A program made the position numbers and the translations under genes. The notes beneath the pieces are model-generated. The model had not been told where the DNA came from. It saw only the letters and a program-made list of their open reading frames with translations, and searched no databases. From positions 434,001-498,000 of the forward strand of contig NZ_JBISHH010000025.1 of NCBI RefSeq assembly GCF_045066735.1: 64,000 nt of DNA, written 5' to 3'. Numbering within the stretch: position 1 is the stretch's first letter; each line of letters begins with the position of its first letter. Shown piece after piece: positions 24,215-33,172 of this stretch. Origin of the DNA: Algibacter sp045066735. Its GTDB lineage: Bacteria; Bacteroidota; Bacteroidia; Flavobacteriales; Flavobacteriaceae.

Positions 24215-24437
24215 GCGGTTTTTTAAGTTGGGGATGCAAATATAGTAATATACTAATGATGGCGAACATTTTTTATGCGCATTGAGGTTTTGCGATATTT
24301 ATGGAGGTCTGCTGGTATGTTTAATTTGTAATAGAGAAGAATGTTGGGTGTGCTAATTTTATAAAACTTCTACCAGAAGGATAAAGTTTTATAAGAATGG
24401 CAATAATTTTTATGAGCGATGACCTTAGCGGAGATTT
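24215..24437. other. Upstream region of the PAP2 gene, no gene
   Basis: No credible frame is seen. An inverted pair aaaacttctaccagaag/ataaagtttt lies at about 24362-24391. The stretch leads into repeat copy C. The PAP2 promoter should lie at its left end. Confidence 0.4.
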
Positions 24438-24589
24438 GCGTTAGGGATTGATGCGACATCCTTTTTTGTGCTAGCCTTTATTATAATGAAGTGGAGATCA
24501 CTTATTTTTTATCCAAATATAATTAAGAATATAAATAGTTGCAGCGCAAATAAAGATACAGCGGAAAGCCCGACCCTTGGGGAACGCCC
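24438..24589 (-). repeat. Interspersed palindromic repeat, copy C (best preserved)
   Basis: Read on the reverse strand, it begins GGGCGTTCCCCAAGGGTCGG, continues GCTTTCCGCTGTATCTTTAT, and ends ATCCCTAACGC. Two imperfect inverted arms, ATCTTTATTTGCGC and GCACAAAAAAGGAT, enclose about 70 bases. The ends match copy D at 54489 closely and copy A at 11041 more loosely. It lies in the gap between the 3' end of the GSII gene and the PAP2 promoter. No transposase is nearby. A 67-residue forward frame over it is not a real gene. Confidence 0.7.
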
Positions 24590-24631
24590 AGACTATAATT
24601 CAATTAAAAATTATCTAGATTTTAAGTATAA

Positions 24632-24665
24632 TAAAAGCGCTAACAAATACATGTTAGCGCTCTTA
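24632..24665 (-). terminator. Intrinsic terminator after the GSII gene
   Basis: AGCGCTAACA (24636-24645) pairs perfectly with TGTTAGCGCT (24652-24661). On the reverse strand TTTTATTATA follows. It lies 30 bases beyond the GSII stop. Confidence 0.85.
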
Positions 24666-24694
24666 TTATGAACAAAATGTTATACTATAGCGTA

Positions 24695-25717
24695 TTAAAC
24701 TTTAGCAGATTTAACTGTTTTCACAATTCTTGCTGCAATTTTGTATGGATCTGCGTTTGAAGCAGGACGTCTATCTTCTAACCAGCCTTTCCAGCCTTTT
24801 TCTACTGCGATTAAAGGAATACGAATTGAAGCTCCTCTATCTGAAATTCCCCAAGAGAAATCTGTAATAGCTGCAGTTTCGTGTAAACCTGTTAAACGTT
24901 GGTCGTTAAACTCACCGTAAACAGCAATGTGTTCTTTTACTACTGGGCGGAAAGCTTCGCATATTGCAGCGTAAGTTTCTTTGTCACCACAAGTTCTTAA
25001 AATCTCGTTAGAGAAGTTTGCGTGCATACCAGAACCATTCCAATCCATATCTTTACCTAATGGTTTTGGGTGGTACTCGATGTAGTAACCATATTTTTCA
25101 GTTAAACGATCTAATAAATATCTTGAAATCCAAAGTTCGTCACCAGCTAATTTAGCGCCTTTTGCGAATAATTGGTATTCCCATTGCCCTGAAGCAACCT
25201 CTTGGTTAATTCCTTCGAAGTTTAAACCTGCGGCAATACATAAATCTGCATGTTCTTCAACGAAATCTCTACCATGTGTATTTTTACCACCAACAGAGCA
25301 GTAGTACATACCTTGTGGAGCAGGATAACCACCTACAGGGAAACCTAAAGGTAATTGAGTTTTAGTATCCATAATGAAATATTCTTGTTCGAAACCAAAC
25401 CAGAAATCATTATCATCATCATCAATAGTAGCTCTACCATTAGATACGTGTGGCGTTCCATCAGCATTCATAACTTCAGTCATAACTAAATAACCGTTGA
25501 TACGATCTGGATCTGGATAGATTGCAACAGGAACTAATAAACAGTCAGACGATCCGCCTTCTGCTTGTCTAGTAGATGAACCATCAAAAGACCAGTTTCC
25601 TATTTCTTCTAATGTCCCTTTGAAGTCTTCATGCTCTTCAACTTTAGTTTTACTTCTTAAGTTTTGAGTAGGGTGGTAACCATCTAACCAAAGGTATTCT
25701 AATTTAATTTTTGCCAT
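24695..25717 (-). CDS. glnA: Glutamine synthetase, GSII type
   Basis: 340 residues, the length of eukaryote-like GSII rather than the 470 of GSI. It begins MAKIKLEYLWLDGYHPTQNL and has the GS signatures NWSFDGSSTRQAEG (substrate loop), FGFEQEYFIMD (metal-binding Glu), GINQEVASGQWEYQ, NGSGMHANFS (ATP loop) and SIRIPL with the catalytic Arg. It makes glutamine from glutamate, ammonia and ATP. It is divergent from the GSIII gene. A -7 box reading TATATTTG on the reverse strand lies at 25757-25764. Confidence 0.95.
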   Translation of the reverse strand: MAKIKLEYLWLDGYHPTQNLRSKTKVEEHEDFKGTLEEIGNWSFDGSSTRQAEGGSSDCLLVPVAIYPDPDRINGYLVMTEVMNADGTPHVSNGRATIDDDDNDFWFGFEQEYFIMDTKTQLPLGFPVGGYPAPQGMYYCSVGGKNTHGRDFVEEHADLCIAAGLNFEGINQEVASGQWEYQLFAKGAKLAGDELWISRYLLDRLTEKYGYYIEYHPKPLGKDMDWNGSGMHANFSNEILRTCGDKETYAAICEAFRPVVKEHIAVYGEFNDQRLTGLHETAAITDFSWGISDRGASIRIPLIAVEKGWKGWLEDRRPASNADPYKIAARIVKTVKSAKV

Positions 25718-26037
25718 AATAAATATTTTATAATTGAAATATTGATAATAATATCACAAATATATATTTTTAAGTTTTTACTACATATTTATTAGGGGTG
25801 TTTTAACAAAAGTGTGACTTGTTTTTATTTATACCCTACTTTTTTCGGGATTATTTTAAAAAAAGTTGATTATTTATTGAAAATACTGAAAAAGTGTTAA
25901 TAATATATTTAAGGATTTTACGGAATTCTTGATTTTGGTGCCTATTTTTGCCGTAAAGTTTAATACTGTTGATCAGAATTAAATATTTTAAGGGTTATAT
26001 TGAAGAATTATTAGAATATATAAAATAGCTTTAGAAA
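25718..26037. promoter_or_regulatory. Divergent control region between GSII and GSIII
   Basis: Two -7 boxes are visible: TATATTTG on the reverse strand at 25757-25764 for GSII, and TATTTTTG on the forward strand at 25943-25950 for GSIII, 87 bases before its ATG. Neither has an obvious TTG at -33. No gene is seen. The GSIII leader of about 80 bases shows no strong hairpin. Confidence 0.5.
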
Positions 26038-28224
26038 ATGTCTACATTAAGATTTCATGCTGTAAAAGAATCGTTGGCCTACAAACCTGTACATATAGAG
26101 GAAAAAGAAAGGCGCTCAGACTTATTTGGTAAAAATGTTTTTAACGAAAATACTATGCGTCAATATTTAACCAAAGATGCTTTTAATGGCGTTATGAATG
26201 CTATTAGTCATGGTAAAAAAATAGACCGAAGTATTGCCGACCAGGTATCATCTTCCATGAAAGATTGGGCTTTATCTAAAGGGGTTACGCATTACACGCA
26301 TTGGTTTCAGCCATTAACGGGTGCAACTGCCGAAAAGCACGATGCTTTTTTTGAAACTATTGGTGGAGGTATGGCTATTGAAAAATTTGGCGGCGACCAA
26401 TTGGTGCAGCAAGAGCCAGATGCTTCTAGCTTTCCAAATGGTGGTATTAGAAACACATTTGAAGCGCGTGGTTATACAGCTTGGGATCCTACATCACCCG
26501 CTTTTATTTATCAAACAACATTGTGTATACCAACTATTTTTGTGGCTTATACGGGTGAAGCTTTAGATTTTAAAACACCTTTACTTCGCGCACTTAATGC
26601 AGTAGATACTGCTGCTACGGCTGTGTGTCGTTATTTTGATAAAAACGTGAAAAAAGTAACCAGTTCTTTAGGTTGGGAGCAGGAGTATTTTTTAATAGAT
26701 AAAATGCTGGCTGCTAGCCGTCCAGATATTACTCTTACAGGCCGCACTATGCTTGGGCATTCGGCAGCAAAAGGGCAGCAGTTAGACGATCATTATTTTG
26801 GATCGATACCTAACCGCGCTTTAAATTTTATGCGCGAACTAGAAACAGAATGTATGCTTCTGGGTATTCCGGTAAAAACAAGGCATAATGAGGTGGCACC
26901 TAATCAATTTGAATTGGCTCCAATTTATGAAGAGGCCAACTTAGCAGTAGACCATAACTCGCTTTTAATGGATTTAATGGGGCGTGTAGCATCGCGACAT
27001 AATTTTAAAGTGTTATTTCATGAAAAACCATTTGCTGGAATGAATGGGTCTGGTAAGCACAACAACTGGTCGCTTTCTACAGATACTGGTGTTAATTTGT
27101 TAGGCCCAGGAAAGACACCGATGAGTAACTTGCAGTTTCTTACTTTTTTTATAAACACAATAAAGGCTGTTTATAAACATGAAGCTCTATTGCGCGCCTC
27201 TGTAGCATCGGCAAGTAACGATCACCGTTTGGGAGCTAGTGAAGCACCACCGGCCATTATGTCGGTTTTTATTGGTGAGCAACTTACCAAAGTTTTAGAC
27301 GAGTTGGAAGGCGTAACCAAAGGGAAATTATCGCCGCAAGAAAAAACAGAACTAAAGCTTAATGTTATTGGTAAAATTCCTGATGTTTTACTCGATAATA
27401 CAGATAGAAACAGAACATCGTCTTTTGCTTTTACAGGAAATAAATTTGAATTTAGGGCTGTAGGCTCTACTGCAAACTGTGGCAACCCAATGACGGTTTT
27501 AAATACTATTGTTGCAAAGCAATTAAAAGATTTTAAGGTTGAAGTCGATGCTTTAATCAATAAAAAAGATTTAAAAAAGGATGAGGCCGTTTTTAATGTA
27601 TTGCGAGAATATATTAAGGATACTAAAGCTATTTTGTTTGAAGGTAATGGTTATGGTAAACCATGGGAAGTGGAAGCTAAAAAGCGTGGCTTAAGCCATA
27701 ATAAAACCACACCCGAAGCTCTATCTGCTAAAATATCTAAGGAAACCATTGATTTATTTGAAGAAATGAATGTAATGAGTAGGGTGGAAACTCAAGCGCG
27801 TTACGAAATTGAAATGGAAGCATATAGCAAGCACATACAAATAGAAGGCCGTGTTTTAGGTGATATTGCTCGAAATCACATTGTTCCAACAGCCATAAAA
27901 TATCAAAATATTTTAATTAAAAATGTTCGCGGATTAAAAGAGATTTTTGAGGAGAAATATCATGATGTTTCTAAAGAGCAAGTACTATTAATAGAGGAAA
28001 TTTCGAATCATATCGCTGGTATTAACTCAAATGTTACCAAAATGGTAGATCAACGAAGAAAAGCAAATGCTATAGCTGATATTGAAAAGCGCGCTTTAGC
28101 TTATGCTAAAAAGGTAAAACCACTTTTTGATGATATTCGTTATCATTGTGATAAATTGGAAATGTTGGTTGATGATGAAATTTGGCCATTAACCAAGTAT
28201 CGCGAGTTATTATTTACAAGATAA
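26038..28224 (+). CDS. glnN: Glutamine synthetase, GSIII type
   Basis: 728 residues, typical of the large GSIII class found in Bacteroidota and cyanobacteria. The N-terminal region has THYTHWFQPLTGATAEKHD, followed by FNGGIRNTFEARGYTAWDP-like sequence (SFPNGGIRNTFEARGY). The catalytic core contains GWEQEYFLID (metal Glu), HNEVAPNQFELAPIYEEAN, NGSGKHNNWS and EFRAVGS. The C-terminal 150 residues are helical. It makes glutamine and forms a double hexameric ring. It probably complements the adjacent GSII under different nitrogen or growth conditions. Confidence 0.95.
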   Translation: MSTLRFHAVKESLAYKPVHIEEKERRSDLFGKNVFNENTMRQYLTKDAFNGVMNAISHGKKIDRSIADQVSSSMKDWALSKGVTHYTHWFQPLTGATAEKHDAFFETIGGGMAIEKFGGDQLVQQEPDASSFPNGGIRNTFEARGYTAWDPTSPAFIYQTTLCIPTIFVAYTGEALDFKTPLLRALNAVDTAATAVCRYFDKNVKKVTSSLGWEQEYFLIDKMLAASRPDITLTGRTMLGHSAAKGQQLDDHYFGSIPNRALNFMRELETECMLLGIPVKTRHNEVAPNQFELAPIYEEANLAVDHNSLLMDLMGRVASRHNFKVLFHEKPFAGMNGSGKHNNWSLSTDTGVNLLGPGKTPMSNLQFLTFFINTIKAVYKHEALLRASVASASNDHRLGASEAPPAIMSVFIGEQLTKVLDELEGVTKGKLSPQEKTELKLNVIGKIPDVLLDNTDRNRTSSFAFTGNKFEFRAVGSTANCGNPMTVLNTIVAKQLKDFKVEVDALINKKDLKKDEAVFNVLREYIKDTKAILFEGNGYGKPWEVEAKKRGLSHNKTTPEALSAKISKETIDLFEEMNVMSRVETQARYEIEMEAYSKHIQIEGRVLGDIARNHIVPTAIKYQNILIKNVRGLKEIFEEKYHDVSKEQVLLIEEISNHIAGINSNVTKMVDQRRKANAIADIEKRALAYAKKVKPLFDDIRYHCDKLEMLVDDEIWPLTKYRELLFTR

Positions 28225-28297
28225 CTAAAACTTGAAGCCTTTTTAGTAGAGAAATTAAATATTAAAAAAGATGTACTTCTCTTTTAGTTAGTTTTTA
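28221..28297 (+). terminator. Possible large hairpin after GSIII
   Basis: TAACTAAAA (28222-28230, starting two bases before the end of the stop codon) pairs with TTTTAGTTA (28282-28290), with inner AGAGAA/TTCTCT complementarity, and GTTTTTAC follows. The loop is long, so this is a weak candidate. Confidence 0.35.
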
Positions 28298-28401
28298 CTT
28301 AAAAATATAAATAATTAAAAATAAAAAAGGTATTAATCCAATAAATACTAAAACTTCTAAAATCCTGCTTTAAAAAAGTGGGGTTTTTTCATTCAAAAAA
28401 G

Positions 28402-28409
28402 TAAATTTG
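28402..28409 (+). promoter_or_regulatory. -7 promoter element of the purM-like gene
   Basis: TAAATTTG is an exact match to TAnnTTTG, 17 bases before the ATG at 28427. The -33 TTG is not conserved. Confidence 0.5.
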
Positions 28410-28426
28410 CAAAACAATAAATTATT

Positions 28427-29608
28427 ATGAGTCAAGAAGTTTCAAAACGATACGCACAACGAGGAGTTTCAGCATCAAAAGAAGATGTTCACAATGCTAT
28501 AAAAAATATAGATAAAGGTTTGTTTCCAAAAGCCTTCTGTAAAATAGTTCCTGATTATTTAACTAATGATGATGATTACTGTTTGGTAATGCACGCCGAT
28601 GGAGCAGGTACAAAATCGTCCTTGGCTTATATGTATTGGAAAGAAACGGGAGATGTTTCTGTTTGGAAAGGTATTGCTCAAGATGCGTTAATAATGAATA
28701 TTGACGATTTGTTGTGTATTGGTGCGACAGATAATATTATGCTATCGTCTACTATTGGTAGAAACAAAAGCTTAATTCCAGGAGAAGTGCTTTCGGCTAT
28801 TATAAATGGTACCGAAGAACTTTTGGAAGATTTAAAATCTTTTGGAGTAACCATACATTCTACAGGTGGTGAAACTGCCGATGTTGGAGATTTGGTTAGA
28901 ACTATAATAGTAGATTCTACGGTAACAGCCCGTATGAAACGTAGTGATGTTATAGATAATGCCAATATAAAAGCTGGCGATGTTATTGTAGGTTTAGAAA
29001 GTTTTGGACAAGCATCTTACGAGAAAAGCTATAATGGTGGGATGGGAAGTAATGGTTTAACTTCTGCAAGACACGATGTATTTAGTAAATATTTAGCCGA
29101 AAAATACCCTGAAAGTTTTGATGCTGCAGTTCCTGAAGACCTAGTGTATTCTGGAGGAGTAAAATTAACAGATTCTGTTAAAGATTCTCCAATAGATGCT
29201 GGTAAGCTAGTATTATCACCAACACGAACATATGCACCCATAATTAAGAAAATTTTATCTGAATATACTAGTGATAGCATCCATGGAATGGTACATTGTT
29301 CTGGTGGAGCGCAAACTAAAATTCTTCATTTTGTAGATCAATTTCATATAATAAAAGATAATTTATTTCCAATTCCTCCACTTTTCAAGTTAATACAAGA
29401 GCAGTCTAAAACCGATTGGAAAGAGATGTACCAGGTTTTTAATTGTGGTCATAGAATGGAGTTATACTTAAGTCCGGAAGTTGCAGAAGATATTATAGCG
29501 ATATCAAAATCCTTTAATGTAGATGCAAAAATTATCGGTAGAGTAGAAGCTTCTGAAAATAAAAAATTAACTATAAACAGTGAGTTTGGTGATTTTGTTT
29601 ATCAATAA
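28427..29608 (+). CDS. purM: AIR synthase (phosphoribosylformylglycinamidine cyclo-ligase), PurM-type
   Basis: 393 residues of the AIR synthase fold. Motifs include MHADGAGTKSSLAY (nucleotide-binding strand), NIDDLLCIGATD, HSTGGETADVGD (phosphate loop) and GLESFGQASYEKSYNGGMGS. The C-terminal domain has HGMVHCSGGAQTKIL and VFNCGHRMELY. It differs from E. coli PurM in length and local motifs, but this version is the usual purM of Bacteroidota, catalysing the fifth step of purine synthesis. It stands alone among unrelated genes. Confidence 0.82.
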   Translation: MSQEVSKRYAQRGVSASKEDVHNAIKNIDKGLFPKAFCKIVPDYLTNDDDYCLVMHADGAGTKSSLAYMYWKETGDVSVWKGIAQDALIMNIDDLLCIGATDNIMLSSTIGRNKSLIPGEVLSAIINGTEELLEDLKSFGVTIHSTGGETADVGDLVRTIIVDSTVTARMKRSDVIDNANIKAGDVIVGLESFGQASYEKSYNGGMGSNGLTSARHDVFSKYLAEKYPESFDAAVPEDLVYSGGVKLTDSVKDSPIDAGKLVLSPTRTYAPIIKKILSEYTSDSIHGMVHCSGGAQTKILHFVDQFHIIKDNLFPIPPLFKLIQEQSKTDWKEMYQVFNCGHRMELYLSPEVAEDIIAISKSFNVDAKIIGRVEASENKKLTINSEFGDFVYQ

Positions 29609-29629
29609 TTAACAGGTAATGCTTTCTTC

Positions 29630-30322
29630 ATGATGTCGAAAAAAGTTATTTTATGGGTTACAGCTTTGCTATCCCTAGCAAGCATATTAACCGTGGCTTT
29701 TTTTGATTTGCAAAGTATGCGGAGTATGCGATTTATAAGTGCAGCTGTTATTTTTGTACTATTTATTTGGTTAAAAGGTTACAAAAATGTGTTGTTATTG
29801 TTGGCCTTATTTAGTTTTGTTTGTGCCGACTATTTTTTACATTTTTTTGAAACAGCAGTATTCGCGCACATTACGATTTTTTTTAAAGTGCTCGCAACTA
29901 TATTTCTGTGTTTAGAGATTTTGCCACACATAATAGGTTTAAAATATAAAATGAAAAAGGTGATTTTGCTTTTCGTTTTAATCTTATTACATATATTTCT
30001 TTTTTATAAATTATTCCATTTAGCTCAATCGTCATCAAAAGATGTCTTGCGAAATGGTTTAAGTTTTTGTTATGGTATCATGCAAGTTTTTTTAACAATA
30101 ATGGCATTTATTTATAGTTACGACTATGGAACAATTAAGGCGCGCTATTTTGCAGTATCTATTTATATAATATTAATTTCTAATATTATAACGTCTCTAG
30201 GCTATTTTTTAGGTTTTAATATTCTGTTTTATTTTTCAAGGCCATTATATGTGTTAGGTTTAAGTATTTTGCTTCTTTACAGCCTAATGGATTTTAAAAA
30301 ACAGGAACCTCTTGAAATATAA
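29630..30322 (+). CDS. Multi-pass membrane protein, unknown (YhhN-like topology)
   Basis: 230 residues, almost entirely hydrophobic, with seven or eight predicted membrane spans and a short basic tail. The segment GLSFCYGIMQVFLTIMAFIYS followed by KARYFAVSIYIILIS aligns with the corresponding part of the two downstream proteins at 31576 and 32471. Size and topology recall YhhN-like lysoplasmalogenases, but I cannot see a decisive motif. It lies 21 bases after the PurM-like gene. Confidence 0.6.
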   Translation: MMSKKVILWVTALLSLASILTVAFFDLQSMRSMRFISAAVIFVLFIWLKGYKNVLLLLALFSFVCADYFLHFFETAVFAHITIFFKVLATIFLCLEILPHIIGLKYKMKKVILLFVLILLHIFLFYKLFHLAQSSSKDVLRNGLSFCYGIMQVFLTIMAFIYSYDYGTIKARYFAVSIYIILISNIITSLGYFLGFNILFYFSRPLYVLGLSILLLYSLMDFKKQEPLEI

Positions 30323-30394
30323 TTCTTAAATATTCGTTAAAATGGTATAATTATTGATGCTCTGTGTAATTTTAAAAAACATCCTAACTTAATC

Positions 30395-31354
30395 ATGAAA
30401 AATTCTTTATTAATTATTACCTGCCTTCTTTTTCAGTGTATTTACGCTCAACCAGATTCTTTATTTCTAAAGGTTAAGAAACCTAAGTATGAAGGTCCGC
30501 AATGGCAGCAAAAGAACAAGGCAACTTTCGATTTAAGCGAAGTCGCTTTTGTTAACTGGAATTCGGGTGGTAGCAATTCAATTTCTGGTTTATTGGGGTT
30601 TGAAACTAGTGCTAATTATAGCGATAAGTATTTTTCATGGAGAAATGATGCACGCTTACGTTATGGTATAAATAAGCAGCAATCTAGAGAACTTAGAAAA
30701 ACCGATGATTTAATTGAGATTAATTCAAGTATGGGGTTTAAGCCAGATTTAGAGTCTAATTGGTTTTATTCTGCACAATTAAACTTTAGAACACAATTAA
30801 CTAATGGGTATAGTTATCCAAATACAGATAATCCTATTTCGAGATTAATGGCGCCAGGCTATTTATTTTTTGGTGGAGGTATGGAATATGGTAAAAACAT
30901 TGAAAAATTGTCTTTTTATTTTTCACCACTTACCTTAAAAGCAACATTTGTTCTTGATGAAGATTTGGCGAACGCAGGAGCTTTTGGAGTTACACCTGCG
31001 GTTTACGATTCTGAGGGTTTATTAATTAGAGCAGGAGAACAAACACGTAGAGAGGTTGGTGTATTGGTTACAAATAGCTACGAGATGGAGTTAGTAGAAA
31101 ACATAAGTGTTAAAAACCAATTGAGTATGTATTCTGATTATATTAATAACTTCGGAAATGTTGATGTAGATTGGCGTGTAGATTTCGATTTTAAAGTAAA
31201 TAGTTTTATTCGAGCTACCTTAGGTTCGCATTTAAGATATGATGATGATGTAAAAACATCTATCGAAACCGATGTTGAAGGTGAAACTGAAGAAGCAGGA
31301 GCGAAAGTGCAATGGAAACAGTTTCTTGGTGTTGGTTTTGCTGTAGATTTTTAA
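30395..31354 (+). CDS. DUF3078 outer-membrane-like protein
   Basis: 319 residues with a signal peptide ending near CIYAQ. The segment WQQKNKATFDLSEVAFVNWN, followed by GGSNSISGL, is characteristic of DUF3078. The rest alternates hydrophobic and polar residues with aromatic girdle positions (RLRYGINKQQ, YSAQLNFRTQLTNGY, GVGFAVDF at the C-terminus), as in a small beta-barrel. The terminal Phe fits an outer-membrane barrel signal. Function is unknown. It separates the first membrane gene from its two relatives. Confidence 0.82.
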   Translation: MKNSLLIITCLLFQCIYAQPDSLFLKVKKPKYEGPQWQQKNKATFDLSEVAFVNWNSGGSNSISGLLGFETSANYSDKYFSWRNDARLRYGINKQQSRELRKTDDLIEINSSMGFKPDLESNWFYSAQLNFRTQLTNGYSYPNTDNPISRLMAPGYLFFGGGMEYGKNIEKLSFYFSPLTLKATFVLDEDLANAGAFGVTPAVYDSEGLLIRAGEQTRREVGVLVTNSYEMELVENISVKNQLSMYSDYINNFGNVDVDWRVDFDFKVNSFIRATLGSHLRYDDDVKTSIETDVEGETEEAGAKVQWKQFLGVGFAVDF

Positions 31355-31575
31355 ATAAAATATTGATAGAATTGGTTATAGCTATTTTTGTTGTTAAATT
31401 AATATAATAATTTATACTTTTTTGCGAAAATGCTTTTTTAGAACTAAAAAATAAAAATATATGTATAAAATAAATTTATATAAGTCTTAACTAGCATGTT
31501 TTAAATAGGATAGTTAAATTGCGTTAATTTTCATTGAAAAAGATACAGCTGCCGTTGTAAACAAAATGCCCAAAA

Positions 31576-32286
31576 ATGTTATCGCTTAAGAATAAAATAT
31601 ATTTAATTACCTCTTTCTTTTTTATTTTATGTTGTTGTAGCCAATATTTTGATAAACCTAGTGGCGTGTTTACTATTAATCTTTTGGCAGATATTGTTTT
31701 TTTCGGCATTTCTCTTAAATATAAAAGAACTAGAGAGTGGACTATCTCTTTATTTTGGCTCTTCTTTACGCTATCTGCAACTGCAATATTTGTTGACAAT
31801 ACTATAGCGTATGGAGCAATAACAACATCACTAAAGTTAATTGGTTATGTTATGCTACTAATTTATGTTTATCCAAAACAGAAAAAAGTAAAGAATAAAA
31901 AAATAGATATTTTTGTTTATTCCCTTGTGTTTTTTATTAATATATATGTTGTTTATAAAATCGTTGATCTGGTTGCGCCGTTAATCACTGAGCGGTATAT
32001 CACAGGCTTATTTTTTGTATATGGAGTGGTTCTTATTTTGTTGAGTATTAGCGTTTATAGGTATCGCTTGTTACATGATTCACGATCAAAATATGTTTTG
32101 TACTTAGTAGCGTTTTTAATAACGGCAGAAGTTTTTGGTATTATCGCATATTTTTTACAATATAACTTTATGTATTACCTAGAATACTTTTTCTTTTTAT
32201 TTGGTTTAAGTTTTGGCGTTGTTGCGTTTGTAGATGAAAATGTAGGTGATAGCGTGCACAAGTTAATAAAAACTGGAAGTATTTAG
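31576..32286 (+). CDS. Multi-pass membrane protein, paralogue 1 of a tandem pair
   Basis: 236 residues with seven or eight hydrophobic spans, opening MLSLKNKIYLITSFFF. The motif RYRLLHDSRSKYVLYLVAF near residues 157-175 is shared with the next gene, along with AEVFGIIAYFL and LEYFFFLFGLS. The charged RxRLxxDSRSKY loop is the only polar conserved stretch and could be functional. No established family is certain; a YhhN-like topology is possible. Base composition is markedly AT-rich. Confidence 0.6.
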   Translation: MLSLKNKIYLITSFFFILCCCSQYFDKPSGVFTINLLADIVFFGISLKYKRTREWTISLFWLFFTLSATAIFVDNTIAYGAITTSLKLIGYVMLLIYVYPKQKKVKNKKIDIFVYSLVFFINIYVVYKIVDLVAPLITERYITGLFFVYGVVLILLSISVYRYRLLHDSRSKYVLYLVAFLITAEVFGIIAYFLQYNFMYYLEYFFFLFGLSFGVVAFVDENVGDSVHKLIKTGSI

Positions 32287-32470
32287 AAATCCGATAATTA
32301 TAAGACTATTCAGACGTCTGTGGTGATTAAATTTTCGTACATGTTATTATTAACCTCTTCTATTGAGGAGTTATTTGGATACTCGCATAATATTTCGAAT
32401 AGTATATTTAAATAATATGTTTTAAAAAAAAGGAACTCTTGCTTTACTTCATAACAAAAAAAAATATTCA

Positions 32471-33172
32471 ATGTTAAGTATAAAAAACAAGGTATACTTA
32501 ATTTCTAGCGTCACCTTTTTATGCAGTTGTGTTGTTTTGTTTTTTAGTTATAGTTTAAACGTTTTATTACTTGCTGAACTTATACTTTTTGCTTTTTTTT
32601 TAAGGTATAAAGTTTATTCTGAATGGCCGATAACTTTTTTTTGGATGTTTTTTATCATATCAGAATGTTTTGTTACCTTTTTAGAAAACCCTTTGAATAG
32701 TTTATGGGCATCACTATTTAAATTATTTGGGTATATAATGCTATGTATTTGCGGCTTTTTTAAACAAAAACCATTGCGCATTAAACCTTTTGAATATTTA
32801 ATTTATGGCGTGCTTATTTTTTTGAATACTTATGTCGTTAAGGCTATTATATCAATAGTAGAGCCCCATATTTATTTGAATTATATTGTAGAGTTGTATT
32901 TTGTTTTAGGATTTACTCTTATTTTACTAGCCGCTTTCACTGTTAGATATCGGTTAATAAACGATTCACGATCTAAATATTTTGCTTTGTTTGTTGCGTT
33001 TTTCACGTTTGCCGAGGTAACTAGTGTAATCGCGCATCATCTTGGGTTGTTTTCTTTATGTTATTTGGAGTATCTATTTTTTTTGCTAGGCTTAACGTAT
33101 TGCGTACTGTATTCTGTTTTAGAAAATAAAAACGATAAGGCATTCAAATTAATTAAAGGAAGAACTGTTTAA
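32471..33172 (+). CDS. Multi-pass membrane protein, paralogue 2 of a tandem pair
   Basis: 233 residues opening MLSIKNKVYLISSVTFLCSC. It keeps the RYRLINDSRSKYFALFVAF loop, AEVTSVIAHHLG and LEYLFFLLGLTY of its upstream relative, and the pair clearly arose by duplication. Its last eight codons overlap the last codons of the convergent ABC ATPase gene by 24 bases. Function is unknown. Confidence 0.6.
   Translation: MLSIKNKVYLISSVTFLCSCVVLFFSYSLNVLLLAELILFAFFLRYKVYSEWPITFFWMFFIISECFVTFLENPLNSLWASLFKLFGYIMLCICGFFKQKPLRIKPFEYLIYGVLIFLNTYVVKAIISIVEPHIYLNYIVELYFVLGFTLILLAAFTVRYRLINDSRSKYFALFVAFFTFAEVTSVIAHHLGLFSLCYLEYLFFLLGLTYCVLYSVLENKNDKAFKLIKGRTV

Noticed and set aside
24468..24671. Forward 67-residue open frame
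   Set aside because: It spans repeat copy C and the GSII terminator hairpin and has no protein-like pattern.
32311..32320. Perfect palindrome cagacgtctg between the two membrane paralogues
   Set aside because: Ten bases alone are too short to call an operator, and there is no second site or regulator nearby.
33149..33172. Overlap of two genes as a sign of a wrong frame
   Set aside because: Both products keep family features up to the overlap (the ATPase fold on one strand, the paralogue C-terminus on the other), so a real convergent 24-base overlap is more likely than an error.
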